Source of the DNA: Candidatus Sulfopaludibacter sp. SbA3 | GTDB taxonomy: Bacteria; Acidobacteriota; Terriglobia; Bryobacterales; Bryobacteraceae | Direction of reading: 5' to 3' | Assembly: GCA_945893365.1 (NCBI GenBank) | Contig: CAMDED010000058.1 | Coordinates: 1 to 43,005 of the forward strand | Length of the DNA stretch: 43,005 nucleotides | Shown: one piece after another, positions 16,307 through 24,879 of the stretch | Position numbering within the stretch: position 1 is the stretch's first letter | Layout of the letters: each line of letters starts with the position of its first letter | Program-made: the position numbers and the translations under genes | The notes under the pieces: generated by a model | What the model saw: the letters and a program-made list of their open reading frames with translations, nothing else | Databases searched by the model: none | Told to the model about the DNA's origin: nothing

Positions 16307-17548
16307 ATGAAAAGACTCCTCCCTCTTAGCCTGCTTGTTGCCGCCACGCTTGCCGCGCAGCCCGCCTACGACCTTTTGATCTCGGGCGGCCGGGTCATCG
16401 ATCCCAAGAACGATATCGACCAGATCATGGACGTCGCCATCGCCGGCGGCAAGATTGCGCGCGTGGCGGCTGGCATTCCGGCGGCTCAAGCGGCGCGCGT
16501 CATAGACGCGAAGGGGCTCTATGTCACCCCCGGCCTGGTCGATATTCACGTCCATGTCTACGCCGGAACGGGACAGCGCAGAGCTTACACCGGCGACCAG
16601 AGCGTGTATCCGGATGGCTTCACGTTTCGATCGGGCGTCACGACAGTCGTCGACGCCGGCACCTCGGGGTGGCGCAATTTCCCGGATTTCAAGGACCGTG
16701 TGATCACCCGCGCCCGCACCCGTGTGCTCGCGATGCTGAACATCGTTGGCGGCGGAATGGCCGGCGCAGTCGAGCAGAACAAGGAAGACATGGACCCGGA
16801 TGAGGCCGCGAAGATGGCGAAGGCGAATCCGGACATCGTCGTCGGAATCAAGACGGCGCACTTTGCCGGCCCGGAATGGATCGCGGTCGAGAACGCGGTG
16901 AAGGCTGCCACCGCGGCGAACATTCCCGTGATGGTCGATTTCGGCGCGAATCGCCCGGAGCGGCCCATTCGCGAACTGTTCCTCAACAAACTGCGCCCGG
17001 GCGACATTTATACGCACGCCTTCTCGGGAAATCGAAAAGAGCTCGGCGAGAACGGGAAGCTGAGCGAAGCGATGATTGAGGGCCGCAAGCGCGGGATCAT
17101 TTTCGATGTCGGACACGGCGGCGGCAGCTTCCGGTGGCGTGTGGCCGTGCAAGCTATTGAACAGGGGTTCGCTCCCGATTCCATCTCGACCGACCTTCAC
17201 ACGGGCAGCATGAACGCCGGCATGAAGGACATGGCCAACGTGATGTCCAAGATCCTGAACCTCGGTATTCCGCTCAAGGACGTGGTGCGGATGTCCACCT
17301 GGGCTCCGGCCCGCGAGATCAAGCGTCCGGAGCTCGGACATCTGACCGCCGGCGCCGCGGCCGACGTGGCTGTGCTTCGCATGGACACCGGCAGTTATGG
17401 CTTTCTCGACTCCCCCGGCGCTCGCTTCTCAGGCACGAAATTACTCGTGCCGGAACTAACCGTTCGCGACGGCCGCGTGGTCTGGGATTTGAACGGCCGC
17501 GGCGCCGAGGATTGGAAGGTGGCGAAAGAGAGACCGCGCGCAAACTAA
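16307..17548 (+). CDS. Exported amidohydrolase (dihydroorotase/deacetylase-like metallohydrolase)
   Basis: About 413 residues. Either the ATG at 16307 (signal MKRLLPLSLLVAATLAAQ) or the one at 16298 (adding MRV) is possible; neither has a good Shine-Dalgarno. I chose 16307 because it gives a classic leader. The amidohydrolase fold is clear: N-terminal sandwich (YDLLISGGRVIDPKNDID), metal-binding HVH in VDIHVHVY, a lysine-containing strand (VGIKTAHFAG), THAFSG, and the late Asp in STDLHTGS. The C-terminal sandwich strand is YGFLDSPGARFSG. The closest type is the deacetylase-like branch of the dihydroorotase group. A TACAAT just upstream of the start may be a -10 for a nearly leaderless message. 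It may complete the preceding operon, 43 bp after the PPC gene. Confidence 0.85.
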   Translation: MKRLLPLSLLVAATLAAQPAYDLLISGGRVIDPKNDIDQIMDVAIAGGKIARVAAGIPAAQAARVIDAKGLYVTPGLVDIHVHVYAGTGQRRAYTGDQSVYPDGFTFRSGVTTVVDAGTSGWRNFPDFKDRVITRARTRVLAMLNIVGGGMAGAVEQNKEDMDPDEAAKMAKANPDIVVGIKTAHFAGPEWIAVENAVKAATAANIPVMVDFGANRPERPIRELFLNKLRPGDIYTHAFSGNRKELGENGKLSEAMIEGRKRGIIFDVGHGGGSFRWRVAVQAIEQGFAPDSISTDLHTGSMNAGMKDMANVMSKILNLGIPLKDVVRMSTWAPAREIKRPELGHLTAGAAADVAVLRMDTGSYGFLDSPGARFSGTKLLVPELTVRDGRVVWDLNGRGAEDWKVAKERPRAN

Positions 17549-17794
17549 TTCCTCGACCCGAAAATGCGCGGCGCGAAAAGCAGGCGACAAAAGGCGATCG
17601 CCTGCTCCACCTTCACCTTCCACCTCCACTTCTAATTGCGACAGTGATTTCGTGACCGGCCCGTAGTGCCAAGACTGCTCCGGCAAGAACTGCCGTAGCG
17701 TCCTTATCGGCGCGGCGATCAACCGGTTTGATACAATCAGCACACACTGGGAGACCGAAACGGGACCCCGGCAACGCACGCGAAAGGATAGCCC

Positions 17795-20700
17795 ATGTCT
17801 CGCCTATTTCTATATTGTGTGATTCTTGCTTTTGTCTTCCAGGCTGGCGCCGCCGCTCAGGAGTTTCGCGGATCGCTTCAAGGCCAGGTTACCGATCAGA
17901 CCCAGGCGGCCCTCGCAGGCGCGGAGGTCACGCTGAAGAACATCGGAACTTCCGTCGAACGCCATACCACAACCGACGAACAGGGCCGGTACATTTTCCA
18001 GTTCCTGTCTCCCGGCAAGTACCAGCTTGCCTCGCGCGCGCAGGGCTTCAAGCAGGACATGCGGGAGAACATCGAGATCAGCCTCAGCGAAAACCTGCGC
18101 CTCGATGTTGCGCTCGCCCTTGGCGACACCGCTGAAACCGTCACCGTCGCAGGCGAAGTCGGCGTCGTCCAAACGGAGAACGCGGGCCTTGGTTCAGTGC
18201 TCCGCCAGGACATCATCAATTCACTCCCCTTGAAAGGCCATTCGAGCCTGTTCATGTTCACGCTCGCGACCGGCGTGGTGAACAATCGTTACGGCGAAGA
18301 CACGCGGCCGAACGACACGATCACTAATATCAGCTACACGTCTAACGGTTCGCCGATGGCGTCCGGCGATGTCAGCGTGGACGGCGTCGCGAACACTGTA
18401 AACGTGAATCGTGGCGTCAGTATCTCGCAATGGGTGCCGGCGCGCTTCGCCGTCCAGGAGTTCAAACTTCAAACGGGAACGCTCTCCGCCGAGCATGGCC
18501 GCTCCGGCGGCAACATCATGAGCCTCGTGATCAAGAGCGGCAGCAATCAGTTCCACGGCGATGCCTATGAGTTCCTGCGCAACGCCGCGCTCGACTCGAA
18601 TCTCTTCTTCAACAACGCCGCGGGACGGCGCCTCGCGCGCTACGGCTCGAACACGTATGGCGCGTCGGTGGGCGGCCCCATCTTCATTCCCAAGCTCTAC
18701 AACGGGCGCAATCGCAGCTTTTTCTTTTTTAACTACGAAGGCTCGCGCGAAGGCAATGGCATCAGCCCGCTTATCAGCGTTCCCACCGCCCGCATGCGCA
18801 ACGGAGATTTCGGCGAAGTACCCACTGCCATCTACGATCCCCTCTCTGTGTCGAACGCCACCGGCACGCCCACGCGCACGCCGTTTCCAAACAACGTGAT
18901 TCCCGTGAGCGCGCAGGATCCGGTCGGCCGCAATCTCATGAACTACTGGCCGGAAGCGAATCTTCCGGGCGCGGGCCGCTCCTACGTGCAGAACTACGCG
19001 TTCTCGACCAAGTGGCCGCGGGATTATGAAGCCATCGTCCTGAAAATCGATCAGCAGTTCAGCTCCAACAACCAAATGTTCGTCCGCGTCAACAAAGGTG
19101 AAGGCCGCCTGGTCTTTCCCTTCGAATGGGACGGCGTCGCCACGAGCGGCCGGAACAACGTGAAGCGGCCGCATATCGGGATTGCCGTCAGCGACACTAC
19201 GACCATCAGCCCGCGCACCACGCTCGACATACGAGTGGGTTATAACCGGGGCATCGAAAACAACCGTCCCTGGTCGGATGGATTCGACCCGGTTTCTCTC
19301 GGATTCCCCTCGTCGTTCGGCAGCCTGATCCAGAGCAAAGCCTTTCCCAGCATTTCCGTGTCCGACTTCCAGCCGATGGCGAACAGTCCGTATATTTACG
19401 ACCCCGGCGACACCTTGTCGCTTCAGCCGGCGATGACTCACCAGCGCGGCCGCCACCTGCTCAAGTTCGGCGGCGAGACGCGCGTGATCCGCGGCAATTT
19501 CTTCCGCAACGTCACGCCAAGCGGACGCTTCAGTTTCGCGCCCAATCAGACCGGCGGTCCAAACGCGGCGACACCCGCTGGAGGTTTCGGCCTCGCCTCC
19601 ATGCTGGTTGGGTTCGGTTCCGGCGCGCTGCCCACCAATACCGGCGTCAGCATTCAGAATATCTACTACGGCCTGTACCTTCAGGACGACTTTCGCGTGA
19701 ACGCGCGCCTCACACTGAATCTCGGCGTTCGATGGGAATATGAAGCCCCTCGCACGGAACGCTACGACCGCACCGTGCGCGGCTTCGCTTTCGGCCAGCA
19801 GAGCCCTCTGCGTGTCCCTAGCCTCAACCTTACCGGCGGTCTGCTTTATGCCGGCGTTGGCGGACTCCCGCGCGGCCTTTACGATCCCGATCGCAACAAC
19901 TTCGCGCCGCGCATCGGCTTCGCCTACAGCCTCAGGAAAGGCACCGTTCTTCGCGGCGGCTATGCCCTCAGTTACATCCCGGTCATCGGTTCCGTTCTCG
20001 CCACCGGCTACAGCAACGAATCGCCTTGGGTGAGTTCCACCGACGGCGGTATTAGCGTCGCCACCCGCCTCAGCAACCCGTTTCCGGCGGGTCTACTGCC
20101 CCCGGTCGGGAACTCGCTCGGCCTTTCCACACTCCTAGGCCAAAGCGTTGATTTCATCGAACCCTCCGACCGGGTCCCGAAATTCCACAACTGGAATTTC
20201 AATATTCAGCGCGAGCTTCCTTCGCGGGGCCTGATCGAAGTCGCCTACGTCGGATCGCGCGCCATCAGCCTTGTCTCGGAGACAGAGCAACTGAACCAAC
20301 TGCCCACCCAGTTCTTCTCTCAGGGCGCCGCGCTCACGCAGTTGGTGCCGAATCCATTTTTCGGGACCCTCTCCGGCCCGCTCTCGGGCCCCACAGTCCA
20401 GCGTCAGCAATTGCTCCGCCCCTATCCGCAGTACACCGGCGTCTCGCGTCTGAATCCAGCTTACGGCAACACCATTTATCACTCGGTGCAAATCAAGTAC
20501 GAGAAGCGGATGGCGGCCGGGCTCACCGGACTGGTCTCCTACACCATATCGAAGAATATCGGAGACATCTCGTCCGCGCAGAATGCTTTCGATCGCCGCG
20601 CCGAGCGCTCGGTGACCAGCCTCGACGTCCCTCAGCGCCTTACCATCGCCGGCGCCTGGGACTTGCCGATTGGGCGCGGCAAGTCTCTTGCAACAAACGC

Positions 20701-21184
20701 CGGCCCGGTGGTGAACTACATCATCGGCGGATGGCAGCTTTCCACCTTCGCCACCTATCAGGCCGGCTTCCCGCTGCGCTTCGGCGTGCAGGGAGGCACG
20801 TATCCTACCGGTGTGGGCGGGATTCGCCCCATCGTCGTTGGAGATCCAACGAGCGGCGCAACCGGCGATCACGGCGAGCGCCTCGGCCGCTATTTCAATA
20901 CCGACGCCTTCGTGCGTCCCGCGGACTTTACACTGGGTAATCTTGCGGCCTACCTGCACACGGTCCGCAGCCCGGGCATGAATAACGTGAATCTCACGCT
21001 GTCGAAGGACTTCAAGATCCTCGAGAAGGCGGTGATGGAGTTCCGCGCCTCAATGTTCAATGCCGCGAATCACCCCGTCTTCGGCGGACCGAACACGACG
21101 GTCGGCAATGCCAGCTTCGGCCGCATCAGCGCGCAGGCGAATATCAGCCGCCAAACCGAATTTGGTCTGCGGCTCACTTTCTGA
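17795..21184 (+). CDS. Oar-like TonB-dependent receptor with carboxypeptidase-regulatory domain
   Basis: An intact 1,129-residue receptor. The signal peptide (residues 1-22) is followed by a Cna-B/carboxypeptidase-regulatory fold at about 25-105 (GSLQGQVTDQTQAALAGAEV). A plug domain is at about 115-260 (INSLPLKGHSSLFMFTLATG, VDGVANTVNVNRG, FHGDAYEFLRN). The outer-membrane barrel runs to the C-terminal FGLRLTF, whose aromatic end is the usual barrel-assembly signal. It would take up a large substrate, energised by a TonB system that is not in this window. It stands alone, with no enzyme partner on the same strand after it. The gene-free stretch 17549-17794 upstream includes GATACAAT (-10-like at 17732-17737) and a pyrimidine-rich run at about 17607-17634. 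Confidence 0.9.
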   Translation: MSRLFLYCVILAFVFQAGAAAQEFRGSLQGQVTDQTQAALAGAEVTLKNIGTSVERHTTTDEQGRYIFQFLSPGKYQLASRAQGFKQDMRENIEISLSENLRLDVALALGDTAETVTVAGEVGVVQTENAGLGSVLRQDIINSLPLKGHSSLFMFTLATGVVNNRYGEDTRPNDTITNISYTSNGSPMASGDVSVDGVANTVNVNRGVSISQWVPARFAVQEFKLQTGTLSAEHGRSGGNIMSLVIKSGSNQFHGDAYEFLRNAALDSNLFFNNAAGRRLARYGSNTYGASVGGPIFIPKLYNGRNRSFFFFNYEGSREGNGISPLISVPTARMRNGDFGEVPTAIYDPLSVSNATGTPTRTPFPNNVIPVSAQDPVGRNLMNYWPEANLPGAGRSYVQNYAFSTKWPRDYEAIVLKIDQQFSSNNQMFVRVNKGEGRLVFPFEWDGVATSGRNNVKRPHIGIAVSDTTTISPRTTLDIRVGYNRGIENNRPWSDGFDPVSLGFPSSFGSLIQSKAFPSISVSDFQPMANSPYIYDPGDTLSLQPAMTHQRGRHLLKFGGETRVIRGNFFRNVTPSGRFSFAPNQTGGPNAATPAGGFGLASMLVGFGSGALPTNTGVSIQNIYYGLYLQDDFRVNARLTLNLGVRWEYEAPRTERYDRTVRGFAFGQQSPLRVPSLNLTGGLLYAGVGGLPRGLYDPDRNNFAPRIGFAYSLRKGTVLRGGYALSYIPVIGSVLATGYSNESPWVSSTDGGISVATRLSNPFPAGLLPPVGNSLGLSTLLGQSVDFIEPSDRVPKFHNWNFNIQRELPSRGLIEVAYVGSRAISLVSETEQLNQLPTQFFSQGAALTQLVPNPFFGTLSGPLSGPTVQRQQLLRPYPQYTGVSRLNPAYGNTIYHSVQIKYEKRMAAGLTGLVSYTISKNIGDISSAQNAFDRRAERSVTSLDVPQRLTIAGAWDLPIGRGKSLATNAGPVVNYIIGGWQLSTFATYQAGFPLRFGVQGGTYPTGVGGIRPIVVGDPTSGATGDHGERLGRYFNTDAFVRPADFTLGNLAAYLHTVRSPGMNNVNLTLSKDFKILEKAVMEFRASMFNAANHPVFGGPNTTVGNASFGRISAQANISRQTEFGLRLTF

Positions 21185-21207
21185 CGGCTACAAGCCGCCG
21201 GCGCTTT

Positions 21208-21712
21208 TCAGCGTTGCTGTTTGTCCGCGCAGTGCCGTACAGTGTTCCGGGCTTTGTGGGGACTCGCCTCAAGTGACGGAGGAACCCGCACACCGCGTCC
21301 CTTGATCAATCGGAAATCGAGGAGCGGTATCCCTTCGGCGCGCGCCGCTTTGGCGAGGTTCCGGTCGAGCGTCGCAGGACGCAACCGTTCACGCTGGGCC
21401 AGTTCAAGATAGGCCGCATCGTAGACGGACAACCGGTGCTTCCGGGCCAGGCGGAGAACATGTCCCTCGTCCGGCATCCGATCCGCTCGGATCGGAAGTT
21501 CGGAAAGATCCCGCAGAAATCCCTTGTACCGGACTCTGTAAGCCGTTTCCGCCGCTCATTCATAATCAGTGTGTTGCGAATTTCGAGTCACAAGTTGGCT
21601 GGCGCCACCGCCTCACCTTTCCCAATCTGAGCGAGCCCAGGTCGGCGACTGGATGGCCCTCATCCGCCAAGGCCCAAAAGGCCGCAACAGAGGCATGAAG
21701 GACGAAGGACAT
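21208..21712 (-). pseudogene. Decayed VapC-type PIN-domain toxin
   Basis: The ATG at 21712-21710 overlaps the antitoxin stop (TGATG). Read across three frames, the sequence is a recognisable VapC: MSFVLHASVAAF, DEGHPVAD, GEAVAPANL, EIRNTLIMNERRKRLTESG, LRDLSELPIRADR, LARKHRLSVYDAAYLELAQR, ATLDRNLAKAARAEGIPLL. It is broken by four lesions. The first PIN aspartate is His (VLHAS instead of VLDAS). There are frameshifts at about 21638 and 21518, and a TGA at 21590-21588 where the family has Trp. The normal end (GIPLL) is near 21319, after which the frame runs on to 21208. It should encode no active nuclease. This translation was done by hand, so exact lesion positions are approximate. Confidence 0.8.
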
Positions 21713-21975
21713 CAGTATTTGCGCCCTTCATCCCGCGCCGACCGCAGTCCATCGAAAGTGACTCTGCCTTTCCCTTTGCGCCGGGCGGTGATGTTTGAGA
21801 TCGCTTTGTCGATGCGCTCTTGCCGACGATCCGCCTCGGGAATAATCCTGGCGATAGGGCGGCCGTGGCGAGTGATGATGAGGGTCTCTCCGCGCTCTAC
21901 GTCGTCGAGCAGTTGAGGAAGGTGAGTTTTGGCTTCGGAAGCTTGAATTTCGCGCATTGGCTTAGACTGGTCCAT
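21712..21975 (-). CDS. Phd/YefM-family antitoxin
   Basis: An intact 87-residue protein. The N-terminal half is a typical Phd fold (EIQASEAKTHLPQLLDDVER, GETLIITRHGRPIARIIPE), which dimerises and binds DNA. The C-terminal half (DRRQERIDKAISNITARRKG) is the toxin-neutralising tail. Its stop overlaps the start of the vapC remnant, the usual coupled order. The start codon lies in the loop of a perfect 12-bp inverted repeat, presumably its own operator. Since the toxin is dead, it is an orphan antitoxin that may still act as a DNA-binding protein. Confidence 0.9.
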   Translation of the reverse strand: MDQSKPMREIQASEAKTHLPQLLDDVERGETLIITRHGRPIARIIPEADRRQERIDKAISNITARRKGKGRVTFDGLRSARDEGRKY

Positions 21976-21989
21976 TCGACCAGTCTAAG
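21961..21989. promoter_or_regulatory. Perfect 12-bp inverted repeat around the antitoxin start codon
   Basis: CTTAGACTGGTC (21961-21972) and GACCAGTCTAAG (21978-21989) are perfect complements separated by five bases, and the antitoxin's ATG (21975-21973) is in that gap. It is the expected size for a Phd-type operator. As RNA it would also form a hairpin presenting the start codon in the loop. Confidence 0.8.
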
Positions 21990-22357
21990 TATCCCCCATT
22001 TTGCCCGTTCCCATGGTCTACGGCTCACTTTTCCGACGGCGGCTGTTGCCCGCGCGGCTGTCTGCCTGGTATCTCGCGCACCTCCGCGCCTGGGTGCCGA
22101 CGCGCGCGTCACCTGGTGGACGCCGCTCCTCATAAAGGAGAAGCTCTGGCCGCCGAACGAGATCGCCTGCGCTGCGCCTGGGCACTCTACGTTGCGACGA
22201 CGAAACTGACGAGGACGCCTTCGCGATGGGGTGCAACGTGGTTCCGGTTCGGGCCGGACGAAACCGGCGCTCACACGCGCGCGACTACCTGCGTATACAA
22301 ACTGAAATCGACAGGCTGCTCGATTTCGGCCGCGGCCACGTAACCGTTGTGCGCGAG
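21990..22357. other. Gene-poor interval between antitoxin and nhaA, possible relics
   Basis: No intact gene is recognisable. On the plus strand 22013-22038 resembles the last codons of the receptor at 17795-21184 (both contain GGTCT-CGGCTCACTTT and encode GLRLTF), which suggests a receptor C-terminal relic. A further open stretch at about 22190-22380 (plus strand, DETDEDAFAMG, then ARDYLRIQTEIDRLLDFGRG) is protein-like in composition but has no start, no ribosome binding site and no family I can name. Confidence 0.4.
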
Positions 22358-23698
22358 TCAGGCGATGGATTTCGGCGCCTCTTGTCCCGTACGCAGGAGA
22401 ATCACGGAACCCACGATTCCGGCGCACAATGACGCCGTTATGATGCCCAGCTTTGCCGCCGTGATTTGTGCCTCGTCCCTGAAAGACAGCCCGGCCATAA
22501 AAAGGGACATCGTGAACCCGATTCCGGCAACCCATCCCGCGCCGTGAATATGCTTCCAGGACACATTTTCAGGAAGTGAGGCCAGCCCCAAACGAACCGC
22601 AAGCCACGAGGCGAGGGTTATGCCGATCGGCTTTCCAAGCACCAGGCCCAGCACCACACCAAGCGCAATAGGGTTGCCAACGGCCTTCCCCACGCCCATA
22701 AGCGGGACTCCGGCATTAGCCAGCGCAAATAGCGGCATGATCGCGAACGTAACCCACGGGTGAAGCCCGTGCTCCAGCCGATGCAGGGGCGGTTGCACCT
22801 TTTCGCACCCATCTTCCAGAGCCTCGATCGCCACCTGCTGCTCGGAATCGCTCAGGACGCTCCGTTCGCTTTCCGTCGCCCGCTCAAAGTGATCGAGCAC
22901 TGCGCGGCTATCCCGCAGGAATTCGCTTTGGTTGAGCGCCGTCCGGCTGGGAATCATGAACGCAAGAAGTACACCGGCGATAGTCGAGTGGACTCCCGAC
23001 TGGAGTACGGCCATCCACAACACACAGCCGGCCAGTGCGTAGGGAATAGGGTTGCGAACTCCGAGGCGGTTTGCCGCGAACAGCGTCAAGAGACAGACGC
23101 CAGCAAAGCCCAGCGCTCCCCATGCAAGCTCGGCAGTGTAGAACAGAGCGATGACGAGCACTGCCGCAATATCGTCGACAATAGCCAACGCCGTCAAGAA
23201 CACCTTTAGCCCCAGAGGCACACGCTCACCGAGGAGCGCCATCACGCCGATTGCAAATGCGATATCGGTAGCCATTGGAATACCCCAGCCTGGGGCGCCC
23301 GGCCCGCGCGCGTTAAGAGCGCTGTAGAGAAGGGCTGGAACCACGACGCCTCCGAGGGCCGCCAGAATGGGAAGAGCGGCCTGGCGGGGAGAAGCCAACT
23401 CGCCCGCCAACAGCTCGCGCTTGATCTCCAGCCCAACCACAAAGAAAAACACAGCCATCAGCCCATCGTTGACCCAAAAGTGAAGGTCGTGGCTCAAGGT
23501 GAAGCCGCCCATTCCGACGCTCAAGGAGGTATGCCACAGCGACGCGTAGCTTTCCGACCAAGGTGAGTTGGCCCAGACGAGCGCCGCGATCGTACAGGCA
23601 AGCAGCAAAATGCCGCCGGAGGTCTCCCGCGCGGCAAACTCCTGGAAGGGCCGGACGAGTTTGACAATCGGCGCTTGCGGTGTACTGTTCCGAGCCAT
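22358..23698 (-). CDS. nhaA: Na+/H+ antiporter NhaA
   Basis: About 446 residues from the ATG at 23698, with GGTGG eight bases upstream; in-frame ATGs at 23713 and 23746 are alternatives. The protein starts at the expected place for the family (RPFQEFAARETSGGILLL). The functional residues of E. coli NhaA are present: MATDIAFAIG (equivalent of Asp133, here D145) and AIVDDIAAV (Asp163/Asp164, here D175/D176). About a dozen hydrophobic segments follow the NhaA pattern, including the GIGFTMSLF motif near the C-terminus. An acidic insert of about 55 residues (about 275-330, AVLDHFERATESERSVL) is present, as in many non-enteric NhaA proteins. It exports Na+ in exchange for protons in the inner membrane. 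Confidence 0.95.
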   Translation of the reverse strand: MARNSTPQAPIVKLVRPFQEFAARETSGGILLLACTIAALVWANSPWSESYASLWHTSLSVGMGGFTLSHDLHFWVNDGLMAVFFFVVGLEIKRELLAGELASPRQAALPILAALGGVVVPALLYSALNARGPGAPGWGIPMATDIAFAIGVMALLGERVPLGLKVFLTALAIVDDIAAVLVIALFYTAELAWGALGFAGVCLLTLFAANRLGVRNPIPYALAGCVLWMAVLQSGVHSTIAGVLLAFMIPSRTALNQSEFLRDSRAVLDHFERATESERSVLSDSEQQVAIEALEDGCEKVQPPLHRLEHGLHPWVTFAIMPLFALANAGVPLMGVGKAVGNPIALGVVLGLVLGKPIGITLASWLAVRLGLASLPENVSWKHIHGAGWVAGIGFTMSLFMAGLSFRDEAQITAAKLGIITASLCAGIVGSVILLRTGQEAPKSIA

Positions 23699-23802
23699 GG
23701 CTATAGCCACCATTCTCTCAGTCAAACAGCATTGTTCGCAGCGCAACCGCTATGCCGCGTTGTTCCGGTTCATTTCCCGACCAACACGCCGCGGACGTTG
23801 CC

Positions 23803-24318
23803 TTACGCGCGGGCCTCGCTCGCTCCGCTTTCCATCGAGCGAGTCTCTTCCTGCGTCAACAATTCCGCAAGCCTGTCATAACTCTCCGCCGCGCCGTGCT
23901 CCATCCCGGATTGGACGACCGCGTCCCGAACCTCCCGCGACGGGTAAAGGACAGTGGCGGTGAGGGTCGTCTTGCCTCCCCGCTCGACGAACACCGCGGT
24001 TACCTGCGACTCACCCGGGTAGTCGTCGAAGGACTCCATGTGGACGGAGCGCTCGGGCGGCACGATCTCGCGATAGACGCCGCGCATGCCCATTTCCTTT
24101 CCATCGGGGCCGCGGAGCACGAAGCGAAAACCGCCGCCCACCTTCAGATCGACCTCGCAGACCGCCAGAGACCAGCCGCGCGGTCCGAACCAGCGCTTGA
24201 GCAGCTCGGGCCTGGAAAATGCGTCGAAAACCAAATGGCGTGGCGCGTCGAAGACCCGCGTCATGACTATTTCGCGGTCCGTGGGTGTGGTTACCTTCAA
24301 AGTTCCAGTGTTCTTCAT
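23803..24318 (-). CDS. SRPBCC domain protein (AHSA1-like)
   Basis: A 171-residue protein of the START-like AHSA1 family. Features include the first strand with EIVMTRVFDAPRHLVFDAF, PELLKRWFGP, VGGGFRFVLRGPDG, GVYREIVPPERSV and the last helix (GMEHGAAESYDRLAELL). The fold binds hydrophobic ligands; the biochemical role in bacteria is usually unknown. It overlaps the end of the ArsR gene by four bases (ATGA), a very common ArsR-SRPBCC two-gene operon in which the regulator senses a still unknown cue. Confidence 0.93.
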   Translation of the reverse strand: MKNTGTLKVTTPTDREIVMTRVFDAPRHLVFDAFSRPELLKRWFGPRGWSLAVCEVDLKVGGGFRFVLRGPDGKEMGMRGVYREIVPPERSVHMESFDDYPGESQVTAVFVERGGKTTLTATVLYPSREVRDAVVQSGMEHGAAESYDRLAELLTQEETRSMESGASEARA

Positions 24319-24683
24319 CGATGATCTCCTCTCTTTGGGCGTGGATGTTTTTTCCCTTTGGCCTTCATCTCATTCAGCAAGGCGTCGAGCCGCTGGAAGC
24401 TGCCTTCCCAGAACCGGCGGTAACCCTCGAGCCATCCGTTGGCTTCCGCGAGCGGCTTAGCCTCGAGCCGGCGCGGCCGGCGCTGCGCGTCGCGGCCCAG
24501 CGAAATCAGGCCGGCGCGCTCGAGCACCTTGAGGTGCTTCGAGATCGCGGGCTGGCTCATCGCGAAAGGTTTGGCCAGCTCCGTAACCGGCGCTTCGCCG
24601 GACGCGAGGCGCGCGAGGATCGCCCGCCGTGTTGGATCGGCGAGCGCGGCGAAGGTCGCATCCAGGCGCTGGGAAGGTCTCAT
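24315..24683 (-). CDS. ArsR-family transcriptional regulator (SRPBCC-linked)
   Basis: About 122 residues from the ATG at 24683. The frame is open up to 24737 but the extra 18 residues (CIIKWLYTRVV) do not fit the family. The winged helix-turn-helix is clear: ATFAALADPTRRAILARLAS, VTELAKPFAMSQPAISKHLK, VLERAGLISLGRDAQRRP. The metal-binding ELCVCDL box of ArsR/SmtB is absent, as is usual for the SRPBCC-linked subgroup. It is co-transcribed with the downstream SRPBCC gene and probably represses its own operon. Confidence 0.93.
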   Translation of the reverse strand: MRPSQRLDATFAALADPTRRAILARLASGEAPVTELAKPFAMSQPAISKHLKVLERAGLISLGRDAQRRPRRLEAKPLAEANGWLEGYRRFWEGSFQRLDALLNEMKAKGKKHPRPKRGDHR

Positions 24684-24879
24684 TACCACTCGGGTATATA
24701 ACCACTTAATTATGCACAATACCGGCACCGCCGTCAAGGCCTTCCTGGAAATTATGGAAACGATTACAATGTGCGCACTTGCCGCGATGCGCGGTTCTTC
24801 GATAGGGCTCCCAAGCGAGGAGCCGCACTATCTCGTGAACGGCCAATCCGGGGGACCTCATGCCGTGCGGCCGCGAACG

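Noticed and set aside
21221-21412. Plus-strand open frame over the toxin relic
   Set aside because: The minus strand reads as VapC there; the plus-strand translation has no family resemblance. I also looked for a tRNA in the area and found no cloverleaf.
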